Both the position numbers and the translations under genes were made by a program. Positions 8,758-16,361 of a stretch of 64,000 nt of DNA are shown in pieces. Under the pieces are notes generated by a model. It was given only the letters and a program-made list of their open reading frames with translations. It was not told where the DNA came from and ran no database searches. The DNA is taken from contig NZ_JAAAMV010000025.1 of assembly GCF_009909185.1 (NCBI RefSeq), forward strand, positions 157,155-221,154, written 5' to 3'. How positions within the stretch are numbered: position 1 is the first letter of the stretch; each line of letters opens with the position of its first letter. Source of the DNA: Paenibacillus glycinis (GTDB taxonomy: Bacteria > Bacillota > Bacilli > Paenibacillales > Paenibacillaceae).

Positions 8758-9148
8758 GGACGAATCCCCCCGATTGTCGTTTTGCTTTCCATTATACCAG
8801 ACTTGCGCTTAAGCGCGGCGGGGTATCCGGGCAGCTTCCAAAGCAAGCTTCTGTCCCCGGAGAAACCGGCGCAGCGGTTATGGGCTTTCTTGCCGGGGTG
8901 CGAATCGGATTGGCAGGATACGGTCATGTTCGCTTTCGGGACAAATATTAATTTATGGTAAATAGGATTCAGACGTCCGCTCGAAAATGATAAGCTGTAT
9001 TGGCCTGACCGCCTATGCAAAAATCGCCGGAATCCATCCATTTTCCTATCCCAATTCCGCCTATTGCAGGAAAATCGGCCCGGATCGGCGAAAGAGAACC
9101 AAAATGAAGTCAAACCTTGTTGAATTTCAGCAAACGGAGGCGATGATC
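8758..9148. other. Intergenic region with structured GC-rich block
   Basis: 391 bp between divergent genes. The part at about 8810-8935 is GC-rich and full of short complementary arms (for example CCCCGG...CCGGGG around 8856-8899). The rest is AT-rich and should hold the two promoters. I see no gene. A structured RNA is possible but not established. Confidence 0.4.
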
Positions 9149-9946
9149 TTGGAACAACTACCGCTTCCCCCCGCCAAACCGAGAAACCATCCAGCCCGCA
9201 AATGGATCGTTGCCGTCCTGCTGCTCCTGCTCCCTTTATCGATCGGGTTCTACGGTTATCTCCCTCAGTACAACAGCTTCACGGCCCCCGGCGAGATCGT
9301 TCCCGTCCAGGAGATCGGCGTGCACGGCAGCGTCCGCTTCGTCTACGTGCGCGAAGGCGTGACGCGCAACCGGTACGAGAAACTCACGGTAAGCCGATCC
9401 TATCCGGACGCGCATTTCACGCGCGTGGATGCCTCCGCGGGGGACGACTTCGACGACATGCTGGACATCGAGCAGGACATGAAAAACGACACGATCCGGC
9501 ATGCGATCGATTCGGCGGCGGCCATCACGGACCAGACCGGCACCGAGGAAGAAACGGCAACCAAATTGAACGCGTTGATCGACGAAACCGCGCAATACTA
9601 CGGAAATTCGATCGGCCTCATGCTCGGCATCGGCCTGTACGAGGAAGAGCGCCGCGAAGATTTCTCCCGAGGCGGCCAGCTTACGATTGCCGGCACGGGC
9701 ACGCTGGAAGAGGACCACTCGGTCGGTTCGGTCGGCGCCATTCGCGAGAAACTGCAAACGGCCGAAGCTGCGGGGGCGGATATTTTTTTCGTGCCGAAAG
9801 ATAAAGAAACCTTTATGTACTTCGGGCCCAGCAACGAGGAAGAAGCGCTGCAAACCGCCGACGAGCTGCGGTTGCACCTTCATGTCGTGCCGGTGGCTTC
9901 CTTGGAAGAAGCCATTGCCTGCTTGAAACAACTACCCTATACCTAA
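9149..9946 (+). CDS. Membrane-anchored Lon/YlbL-like serine protease domain protein
   Basis: 265 residues from TTG 9149 (GGAGG 8 nt upstream); ATG 9143 is too close to that site and ATG 9104 has a poor one. One N-terminal membrane helix (KWIVAVLLLLLPLSIGFYGYL) is followed by a region without a recognisable PDZ domain. A C-terminal S16-type domain then shows GNSIGLM (Ser of the Ser-Lys dyad), TIAGTGTLEEDHSVGSVGAI, REK (dyad Lys) and AAGADIFFVPKD. This resembles the YlbL/SepM family, but shorter. The catalytic residues are retained, so it may cleave an extracytoplasmic substrate. The next gene starts 18 bp downstream and is probably co-transcribed. Confidence 0.75.
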   Translation: MEQLPLPPAKPRNHPARKWIVAVLLLLLPLSIGFYGYLPQYNSFTAPGEIVPVQEIGVHGSVRFVYVREGVTRNRYEKLTVSRSYPDAHFTRVDASAGDDFDDMLDIEQDMKNDTIRHAIDSAAAITDQTGTEEETATKLNALIDETAQYYGNSIGLMLGIGLYEEERREDFSRGGQLTIAGTGTLEEDHSVGSVGAIREKLQTAEAAGADIFFVPKDKETFMYFGPSNEEEALQTADELRLHLHVVPVASLEEAIACLKQLPYT

Positions 9947-9964
9947 ACCGGAGCGTGAACCTGC

Positions 9965-10612
9965 TTGCCCTTGAAATCCGAACTCATGACGTTTGTCCTC
10001 AAAATTCTTCTGGCCGCGCTCGTCGCGCTGGCCGCTGCCGATCTTGTCTTCTCCACGGTCTATATGATGGACGAGGAGCTGTTCAGAGAACGTCTCGTCG
10101 CCGTATACGGTTTCGTCGATTCCGTATCGGCCGTGCTGTATATTATCATCATCGTGGTTTATTTAATTTGGATCTACCGCGTGCATATGGACTTGAACCG
10201 GCTCTATCTGCAATACCCGCGCACGCCGGGGAGCGCGCTGGCATGCATGCTGATTCCGGTCTACAACCTTTACGGCCAGCCCTCGACCTTCCGGCTGATC
10301 GGAAGTCATTATCAACGGACGGCCGCCCTGCGAAAGACCGGCCAATGGATCCAGGGCTTAGCCGTGCCGCTGGTCATCATCATGTCGGCCTCGAATGTGT
10401 TGGGCCGTTTCGTGGCCAATGCCGATGAAATCCCCGGTTCGATATTGTTCGCGTCAAGCTTAATTACATTCGTGACGTATAGCTTGTTCCTCGCGCTCTG
10501 CCTGCTGGTATCCAAAGGCTTAATCGGCGTTCAAGAGAGAATCGCGGACGAACCCGCGACGGAATTGACGCCCAAGCTAATCCAGGAACCTCCGTTCGTC
10601 TTGAAAAGCTAA
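9965..10612 (+). CDS. Polytopic membrane protein, DUF4328-like
   Basis: 215 residues with about five hydrophobic segments (LKILLAALVALAAADLVFS, SAVLYIIIIVVYLIWIY, GLAVPLVIIMSASNVLG, SSLITFVTYSLFLALCLLV). The YRVHMDLNRLY...PGSALACMLIPVYNLYGQP segment recalls the DUF4328 pattern (short loop, proline, P-x-x-N). The start is TTG 9965 with GGAG 11 nt upstream; ATG 9986 is an alternative. It follows the protease gene by 18 bp, so the two may act together at the membrane. The function is unknown. Confidence 0.75.
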   Translation: MPLKSELMTFVLKILLAALVALAAADLVFSTVYMMDEELFRERLVAVYGFVDSVSAVLYIIIIVVYLIWIYRVHMDLNRLYLQYPRTPGSALACMLIPVYNLYGQPSTFRLIGSHYQRTAALRKTGQWIQGLAVPLVIIMSASNVLGRFVANADEIPGSILFASSLITFVTYSLFLALCLLVSKGLIGVQERIADEPATELTPKLIQEPPFVLKS

Positions 10613-10638
10613 CCCCGCTTATAACTCTGTCTTGATCA

Positions 10639-10683
10639 AAAAGAGCCGGCAAGCGCCTCAAACGAGGAGCTTGCCGGCTCTTG
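10639..10683. terminator. Bidirectional terminator
   Basis: AAGAGCCGGCAAGC / GCTTGCCGGCTCTT stem with A-run on the left and TT on the right, placed between the convergent genes ending at 10612 and 10714. Confidence 0.8.
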
Positions 10684-10713
10684 ACGATATATGAACGGAA
10701 TCGGTCAGGCCGA

Positions 10714-11862
10714 CTATTCGGTCACGACCTCCGTATCGGGCGTCAACGTCGTATAGTACTGCGGCGCCTCCATCTGACCCGTCGCCGTGAGGTACTCCTC
10801 CACGAGCTGATCCGCATTGATGGATGACGAAGCGAGCCAATCGGCATATAAATTGCCGAATCTCGCATACAGCCAGTCGGACGTATACGCATTGCTGAAG
10901 CTGAAGATGTCATAGATCTCGCCGACGGTGTTGACATGCTTCCTGCCGGCCTCGTCGGTCCAGGTCACCTTCTGATTCAAGTTGACCGTGCGGATATCTT
11001 CGGTCTGGACCGAGAGATAGCGGCCATCGTATTTGAAATAGATGCGGATCGACTTCTCGTACGGATGTCCCTTCAGGATCTTCCACCCGGCCATGTCTCC
11101 GGTCGCGGCAACCTCGTACATGCCGGTCGTATTGGCCGGCTTCGGCTTCTCGGCATTGACGATCAGCCTCGCGGCGCCCAGCGAGAGAATCATCCGATAA
11201 TTCGCGGCATCCCATTGCAGCCCGGCTCCCAACGCTTTCACGAGAACGTCGGCCGTGAAGAACGTCTGCCCCTTGTCCACGATCGGGGCGCCTTTCATGA
11301 CGAAGGCTTTGCCGTCTATTTTCGCTTTTGCGGTTCCTCTTGCGATGGCGATTTTCGTCTTTCCGATTTGAATGCCGTAATTTTTCGTCGGAGCATCGTA
11401 GCTTACCGTTCCGCCCAAAGCGTAAATGACCGGCGTCAGCGGCAGGTACGTCACGCCCTTGATCACCTTTGCCCCTGCCACGGGCTCGGCTGCGCTGGCG
11501 CTGATCTTCACGGACCGCGTTTTACCGCCGGCTTCGACGTTGATCGTGGCTTCTCCTACGGCCGTCGCTTTAATATCGTCGTTATCCAGAAATTTAAGCA
11601 TATACGGCTTGTCGATCCAGATGCGGGCGCTATCGAGATCGGAGGATACGGTGCCGTCGGCATATTGGATCCGGATCGAAAAATCGCTGGTCTGCCCGAC
11701 GTTAAGCTTGACCTTGGATACTTTAACGGAGAGATCCGTTACCGTTACCGTTGCCGTGCCGGAATCTTCCCCTTCTTCGGCAAACGCCGCTGCCTGCATC
11801 GTGAATATGGACAAACACAACAGGAGGAGCAGCGCTGATAATTTAGTCCTAAATAGATTCAA
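10714..11862 (-). CDS. Secreted protein with Big-like and copper-amine-oxidase-N (stalk) domains
   Basis: 382 residues from TTG 11862 (AGAGGG 8 nt upstream). Signal peptide: LSALLLLLCLSIFTMQAAAFAEE. Residues 40-125 are an Ig/Big-like repeat (VKLNVGQTSDFSIRIQYADG, VGEATINVEAGGKTRSVKI). Residues 130-235 are stalk repeats (GVTYLPLTPVIYALGGTVSYD, TFFTADVLVKALGAGLQWD). The C-terminal 130 residues are unrecognised. A TATAAT (revcomp at 11904-11909) lies upstream as a candidate -10. It is likely a cell-surface protein and is the second of three stalk-domain proteins in this window. No enzymatic motif is visible. Confidence 0.8.
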   Translation of the reverse strand: MNLFRTKLSALLLLLCLSIFTMQAAAFAEEGEDSGTATVTVTDLSVKVSKVKLNVGQTSDFSIRIQYADGTVSSDLDSARIWIDKPYMLKFLDNDDIKATAVGEATINVEAGGKTRSVKISASAAEPVAGAKVIKGVTYLPLTPVIYALGGTVSYDAPTKNYGIQIGKTKIAIARGTAKAKIDGKAFVMKGAPIVDKGQTFFTADVLVKALGAGLQWDAANYRMILSLGAARLIVNAEKPKPANTTGMYEVAATGDMAGWKILKGHPYEKSIRIYFKYDGRYLSVQTEDIRTVNLNQKVTWTDEAGRKHVNTVGEIYDIFSFSNAYTSDWLYARFGNLYADWLASSSINADQLVEEYLTATGQMEAPQYYTTLTPDTEVVTE

Positions 11863-12100
11863 GATTCATCCCTCTTCCAAAATAGATAATGATTTACAAG
11901 GGGATTATATCCTATTAAATCTCGTTCTTCTACAAAAATATGTATATTTCCCGTGCGCGACTCGACAGTATTCGAGCCGTTCGCTCACAGCCGCTCACCC
12001 ACACCCGCTCCAACTCCCGACCCGCGACGCCCGTTTATAGACATGAACCCCTAACCGCGCTCGTACACTATAGAAGGAAGCTCGTTCGGGAGGGATGAAG

Positions 12101-12466
12101 ATGAAAATTACGTCCGGCGGATTCGAGGCGGTGTATTACGGCCGCGTGTTCGCCTATGGGATGAACCCCATCGAGATTGTCTTGTCGGAAGAAAACGACC
12201 CGCTCACCTTCGTATTCTGCATCGAGCGCGATCCCGAGCGGGACGAATTCACGACGGACATCCGGCTTGTCCGCTACAACGAGGTCAGGATCGCGTGCGT
12301 CAACTTTCCGCGCGGGAAGCCGACCGGCAACCAGGACATGATCCACCTCGGCGTCCTGCACAACCGCAAGCTCTCGCTGCGCTACGAGGTGACGATCAAT
12401 TCCGACGCGACGTCTTGGGCGCTGACGTTCACCTTTTTCTCGGGCGAGGGGGTCGCGCAGCAATGA
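12101..12466 (+). CDS. Conserved-looking small beta-rich protein, first gene of a pair
   Basis: 121 residues, starting at ATG 12101 (GGGAGGG 7 nt upstream; ATG 12095 overlaps the site). The protein alternates hydrophobic and charged residues (SGGFEAVYYGRVFAYGMNPI, PLTFVFCIERDPERDEFTTD, SLRYEVTINSDATSWALTFT), as in a beta sandwich, with no signal peptide or membrane segment. It faintly recalls the DUF6864 family, but I am not certain. It overlaps the next gene by 4 bp (ATGA), so the two are translationally coupled. Confidence 0.7.
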   Translation: MKITSGGFEAVYYGRVFAYGMNPIEIVLSEENDPLTFVFCIERDPERDEFTTDIRLVRYNEVRIACVNFPRGKPTGNQDMIHLGVLHNRKLSLRYEVTINSDATSWALTFTFFSGEGVAQQ

Positions 12467-12777
12467 ACAAGATCGAGATTCAGGACCCGAAGGTAGCCAG
12501 CAAGATCATCGCGGCGAACGCCGAGAGCGACAAGCGCAAAGCGGAGCTCGGCTTCCTCGGCAAATTCTTCGGCTCGGGCGAGAACGTGCGCCTGTATATC
12601 GTCGGCACGATCGCGCTCGGTATCTTGCTGATCGCCCTCGTCTATACGCTCATGCCCGATCGGTACCGCTCGGCCGACTTCGGCCTGAAGGAAATGTGGA
12701 CGCTCTTCGTGCTCCCCGTCGAGTCGACGATCATCGGCTACTTGATCGGGTCGCGGTCCAAGGACGCCGGAAGCTGA
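12463..12777 (+). CDS. Small membrane protein, second gene of a coupled pair
   Basis: 104 residues from ATG 12463, overlapping the previous stop by ATGA. A soluble N-terminal half with many lysines and glutamates (KVASKIIAANAESDKRKAEL) leads into one clear membrane helix (VRLYIVGTIALGILLIALVYTLM) and a second moderately hydrophobic segment (LFVLPVESTIIGYLIG). The tight coupling with the beta-rich protein suggests a complex with a cytosolic partner and a membrane anchor. I do not recognise the family. Confidence 0.7.
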   Translation: MNKIEIQDPKVASKIIAANAESDKRKAELGFLGKFFGSGENVRLYIVGTIALGILLIALVYTLMPDRYRSADFGLKEMWTLFVLPVESTIIGYLIGSRSKDAGS

Positions 12778-12871
12778 AGCAGCCGAAGAGCGCCGCGGGC
12801 AGAGGCGCGGCCGCCTTGGCTAGTCGCCCTCCATGCCCGAACTCGTTTCTCGAATGCCGCGACTCCGGCGA

Positions 12872-13636
12872 TCATCTCGTTCGCCCGTACTGTCTGCCGT
12901 ACCGCATCACGGTCCGGTGCAGCCGCTTGTCGCCAAGCGACTTGAGCGCATTGAAATTCGGCCGCGTGTTCACTTCCAGAATCCACAGCCGGCCCTGGCG
13001 ATCGAGCGCCACGTCCAGGCCAAGCTCCTTGAACCGGGTGCTGTGGCGGTCGAAGCAGCGCGCCGTCTGGCGGCCCAGCGTCTTCAGGCGCCGTTTGTAC
13101 CGGTTGATCTGGACCGGGCTGCAGCCCGACCGCCGCAGCGTCGGCTCGATCAACGCCAGCTTGCCGCCTTGGTGATAGTTCGTGACGACTTTGTTCCGCT
13201 TGCCCAGCTTGACGAACAACGCGGAGGGCACCCATTTTCCGCCGGACCGCTGCATCGTCATGCGCACGTCGAAGGGCCGTCCGCCTGACGTCCGCAGGGC
13301 AATGCCCTTCTGCAGCAAGTAGCTCCGCCCGCGGGCGATGCCCTTCAGTCGGCCATACAGGGAACCGGCGGAGGACACCTGGAAGGTGCGCATGTCTTTC
13401 TTGACGCTGAACCTCCGCGGAGACAACCGAACGACGCGCGCGATCCCGCTGCCGCCCGTTCCGTCCGTCGGTTTGAAGTACACCGTTCTATAGCGTCCGG
13501 TCATCGCCCTCAGCGACGAACGGCTGAACCGTCTTGTCTCGGGAACGAACCGTCTCAATGCGCGGTCCGCCCGCAACCACTTGGTCTTCGTCCATTTGCT
13601 CTTGACCGACATGCTGCCGCTGCCTTTTCTACGCAT
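12872..13636 (-). CDS. YheC/YheD-like ATP-grasp protein
   Basis: 254 residues from ATG 13636 (AAGGAGAGG with good spacing). ATP-grasp features are visible: YFKPTDGTGGSGIARV (nucleotide-binding loop), LLQKGIAL, RPFDVRMTMQ, and ILEVNTRPNFNAL with the metal-binding E and N. The very basic N-terminus (MRRKGSGSMSVKSKWTKTKW) is typical of YheC/YheD proteins that associate with the spore coat in Bacillales. It is shorter than B. subtilis YheC/D (about 360-450 residues). The reaction is unknown; ligation of a carboxylate to an amine is inferred from the fold. It is monocistronic. Confidence 0.8.
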   Translation of the reverse strand: MRRKGSGSMSVKSKWTKTKWLRADRALRRFVPETRRFSRSSLRAMTGRYRTVYFKPTDGTGGSGIARVVRLSPRRFSVKKDMRTFQVSSAGSLYGRLKGIARGRSYLLQKGIALRTSGGRPFDVRMTMQRSGGKWVPSALFVKLGKRNKVVTNYHQGGKLALIEPTLRRSGCSPVQINRYKRRLKTLGRQTARCFDRHSTRFKELGLDVALDRQGRLWILEVNTRPNFNALKSLGDKRLHRTVMRYGRQYGRTR

Positions 13637-13861
13637 GCTGTTCCTCTCCTTCGCGCCTCTCGGAATAGAGTACTTCTCCCCTGCGGGAACGGACACGGCA
13701 GATATCATGGTCGTACTGGAACCGGAGGAGTTTATTAGGGGGAACTTGTTCAGGGCTGGCGTTATTGCGGATGCTCGCTGAATTAATCAAGTGATTGCAG
13801 AAGGCGTTCGTCAAAAAGCGCGACCGGGCTCCCTAGCCGGCCGCACGCAATATTCGATTAT

Positions 13862-13903
13862 AAAAAACAGAGCAATCGAGTTCATGCCTCGGTTGCTCTG
13901 TTT
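13862..13903 (-). terminator. Rho-independent terminator
   Basis: AACAGAGCAA...TTGCTCTGTT stem with CGAG/CTCG inner pairing, followed on the minus strand by TTTTTTATAAT. It lies 21 bp after the collagen-like gene. Confidence 0.85.
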
Positions 13904-13924
13904 TCGAAAACGTTATAGCTTGCC

Positions 13925-15241
13925 TCAACCTAATTTTTTAATCAATATCGAAGCATTTACGTTTGTTTGCGTTCCTCCGGCTAATGTCTGCAGCGTTACC
14001 GCAACAGCCGACGCATTATTTCGCAGCGTAACAACATCACCGGCTGTCAGCGTAACAATGGCTTGTCCACTGGTTATTTGCGTGCCGGCACCGGAGCCAT
14101 ATATGGTTCCCGGCACTACCGCACCATTGACGGACAAGCCAAATTGACTCGGTTCCACGCCTGACACGGAAAATGTGATCTCGTAAATGCCCGAGTTTGC
14201 AACCGTAATCGTCGAGGTTGAAGGAGCGTGAATAAAGCCAGATGTAAGAATGCCATTCGTATCAAAAAAGACATCAGCTCCTATCGGAACGACTTCAGCA
14301 GAAAGGTTATAGATATAAGCATATTCAGCTATCTCACCCGCAGGGCCTGGGTTCCCTTGTGGGCCTGTAGGGCCTTGCGGGCCTGTAGCACCTGTTACTC
14401 CCGTAGCACCCGGATCGCCTTGCACTCCTGGATCGCCTTTGTCGCCTTTGTCGCCTTTGTCACCTTTTGGCCCCACAGTGCCTGGTGCCCCCGCAACACC
14501 CGGATCGCCTTTGTCGCCTTTCGGCCCTACATTGCCTTGTGATCCCTCTGGACCTCGCTCCCCCGTACCGCCCTTTTCTCCTTTTTCTCCTGCGGTACCT
14601 TGTACTCCCGGATCGCCCTTATCGCCTTTGTCGCCCTTCGGTCCTGTCGAACCTGAACCTGACGATCCCGCCGGACCTTGCATTCCCGTCGCCCCGGTCG
14701 CTCCCGTATCGCCCTTGTCGCCTTTATCCCCCTTGTCACCCTTGTCGCCTTTTTCACCTTTTGCACCCTGCAGAACGGATGTCTGGGTATCAATGGAGAT
14801 CGTTTTCTTGGCGGAATTCCAAATCACTTTGGCATTAAATAAGTCGGCGAAAAAACGTACCGGCGCCATAACCCGGTTCTGTATAATCGTGGCAGGTTGA
14901 TCGAGCGTGACCTTCTTTTCAACCCCGCCAATTGTAATACTGGCAGTTGTGTTACCGATACTCAGCGTCCCCGAAGTTTCTCCATTAACCACAGTCAACG
15001 TTTGTGTAGAACTGTTCCAGTTGAGAGACACGCCAAGCGCGTCCTCGACGACCTTCATAGGCACAAGCGTGGTTCCATTGATGATAACAGGTTCGACATC
15101 ATTCGGGACCACATATCCATTTACGATAATTGAGATTTCCGACGTCTGGGCGACCGGAGCCGCTTGCGCGACAGGAACCGCTAACAAGGTCATTCCAAGC
15201 ACAACCGCGATGGATAATTGCCGTCTTTTCATTTTCAACAC
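13925..15241 (-). CDS. Secreted collagen-like protein with stalk domain and BclA-type C-terminal domain
   Basis: 438 residues from GTG 15241 (GAGGG 8 nt upstream); ATG 15232 is the main alternative. The order of parts is: signal peptide (LSIAVVLGMTLLAVPVAQAA), copper-amine-oxidase-N domain (TTLVPMKVVEDALGVSLNW, NRVMAPVRFFADLFNAKVIW), a collagen region of close to 50 Gly-x-y triplets with many GDK/GPK/GPQ units (nucleotides about 14336-14768), and a 130-residue C-terminal domain (GADVFFDTNGI, GIYEITFSVSGVEPSQFGLSV, VTLRNNASAVAV) of the BclA/C1q jelly-roll type. Such proteins trimerise and form surface or spore filaments. The stalk domain probably anchors it to the wall. The neighbouring prolyl-hydroxylase-like gene is a likely modifier. 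Confidence 0.9.
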   Translation of the reverse strand: MLKMKRRQLSIAVVLGMTLLAVPVAQAAPVAQTSEISIIVNGYVVPNDVEPVIINGTTLVPMKVVEDALGVSLNWNSSTQTLTVVNGETSGTLSIGNTTASITIGGVEKKVTLDQPATIIQNRVMAPVRFFADLFNAKVIWNSAKKTISIDTQTSVLQGAKGEKGDKGDKGDKGDKGDTGATGATGMQGPAGSSGSGSTGPKGDKGDKGDPGVQGTAGEKGEKGGTGERGPEGSQGNVGPKGDKGDPGVAGAPGTVGPKGDKGDKGDKGDPGVQGDPGATGVTGATGPQGPTGPQGNPGPAGEIAEYAYIYNLSAEVVPIGADVFFDTNGILTSGFIHAPSTSTITVANSGIYEITFSVSGVEPSQFGLSVNGAVVPGTIYGSGAGTQITSGQAIVTLTAGDVVTLRNNASAVAVTLQTLAGGTQTNVNASILIKKLG

Positions 15242-15396
15242 GTTGCTTTCCCTCACTTTGTAGGCATTTGTAGTTGGATAGCCAACTCTGAATCTATCGA
15301 CTCCACTACTATAACATACAATTCCGAACAAAAATTGACATAAATCGCCATACAAACTCAGTAATGATCGAAACCAACATGCTTCATTGACGAGCC

Positions 15397-15447
15397 AAGG
15401 GCCGGGGCAGCCACCGTGTAATCGGTGTTGCCCCGGCCCTTGTTTTC
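15397..15447. terminator. Hairpin between hydroxylase and collagen-like genes
   Basis: A 13-bp stem AAGGGCCGGGGCA / TGCCCCGGCCCTT with extra CACCG/CGGTG pairing in the loop. The T-rich side faces the plus strand, but no plus-strand gene precedes it. It lies 65 bp after the hydroxylase stop and could end or attenuate that transcript. Confidence 0.6.
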
Positions 15448-15511
15448 ATGTGTATCTCCAGTGCTGAGGGTTCGATTGCTTCATGATGGGAATACGAAGC
15501 ATTCCAGCCTT

Positions 15512-16150
15512 CTAGCGGTCATCGCGATAGCGCTGCCTGCGCATCCACTGGGTCGCGACCCATTTCTCCCCGGCGGCGACGGGGTTTCCCGCATGCAGCG
15601 TAAGCTCGTTGAACCGGGGATCGTTATAGAAATACTCGAAATAAACGGCGCTGCCTTTTCTCGGCATGACCGTGAACTGAAGCGAGGGAAAATACGTTTC
15701 GCCGCCTTCCTCCACGTCGTTCAAATACATCACCAGCGTGCTGATGCGATTGTTGACGACGTTCTCCGACGAGAAATAGTCCACATGCGGCCGATACTGC
15801 TCACCGGCTTGATAATGCAGGATTTGCAGCGGTTCGGCATGGGAGACCGGGATATGCATCAGCTCGGAGACGCGGGCTTCGACGGTTTGGATCAGCGCGT
15901 TCTCGCTTTCCTCGACGAACATGCCGCTGCTTGTCCGAATGTCGCTGACGACGTGGGAATTGCCGATCTTCGCCCGCTGCATCCTGTCCTGCGCGAAGTC
16001 GATCAGCGCCTCGCACTCCGTACCGCTTAAGACGTTGGCCAGGATTAGAATAAGCGGTTCCTCGATTCGGCCGATGATCGATATCTCGCGGTCCGCCGTG
16101 CGGATTCGGTTTCCGCCCGCCCGTAAAATCGCCTGCTCTTTAATGCTCAT
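15512..16150 (-). CDS. Prolyl 4-hydroxylase-like 2-oxoglutarate/Fe(II) oxygenase
   Basis: 212 residues from ATG 16150 (GGAGG upstream). The double-stranded beta-helix iron site is visible: RPHVDYF (H-x-D), LTLHAGNPV (distal His) and GEKWVATQWMR with the Lys that holds 2-oxoglutarate. The N-terminal part (LSGTECEALIDFAQDRMQRA, IRTSSGMFV) matches the prolyl 4-hydroxylase alpha-subunit family, and the length matches bacterial P4H such as the Bacillus anthracis enzyme. It lies directly upstream, in the same orientation, of a collagen-like gene rich in Gly-x-y triplets, a plausible substrate. A cytoplasmic location is likely because no signal peptide is seen. Confidence 0.9.
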   Translation of the reverse strand: MSIKEQAILRAGGNRIRTADREISIIGRIEEPLILILANVLSGTECEALIDFAQDRMQRAKIGNSHVVSDIRTSSGMFVEESENALIQTVEARVSELMHIPVSHAEPLQILHYQAGEQYRPHVDYFSSENVVNNRISTLVMYLNDVEEGGETYFPSLQFTVMPRKGSAVYFEYFYNDPRFNELTLHAGNPVAAGEKWVATQWMRRQRYRDDR

Positions 16151-16298
16151 CGTAACATCCTCCGTTCCGGAATGTTGAGGAAGAAGCGAATCAACATTAG
16201 GTCAGTCGTTTTACTAATTCTTCAAGGAAACAGAAATTCCTTCCATTTCCTAAGAATACGAGCCCTTCTATCCCTCGCCGCAGTCGCAGCCGCGCAAC

Positions 16299-16338
16299 AA
16301 AAAACAGCGCGCGAAGGTCAAACCTCCGACGCGCTGCA
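16299..16338 (-). terminator. Rho-independent terminator
   Basis: CAGCGCG / CGCGCTG stem with TTTTTTGTTG on the minus strand, 24 bp after the S9 peptidase gene. Confidence 0.75.
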
Positions 16339-16361
16339 GGTTCATTGCCATCCGACTCGCC

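Noticed and set aside
12872..13708. An upstream start at 13708 for the YheC/D-like gene
   Set aside because: The ATG at 13636 has a strong ribosome site; the extra residues have none and show no family similarity.
14336..14768. Short tandem repeats resembling a CRISPR array or minisatellite
   Set aside because: The repeats are 9-nt units that encode Gly-x-y triplets in frame within the collagen-like gene; there are no regular spacers.
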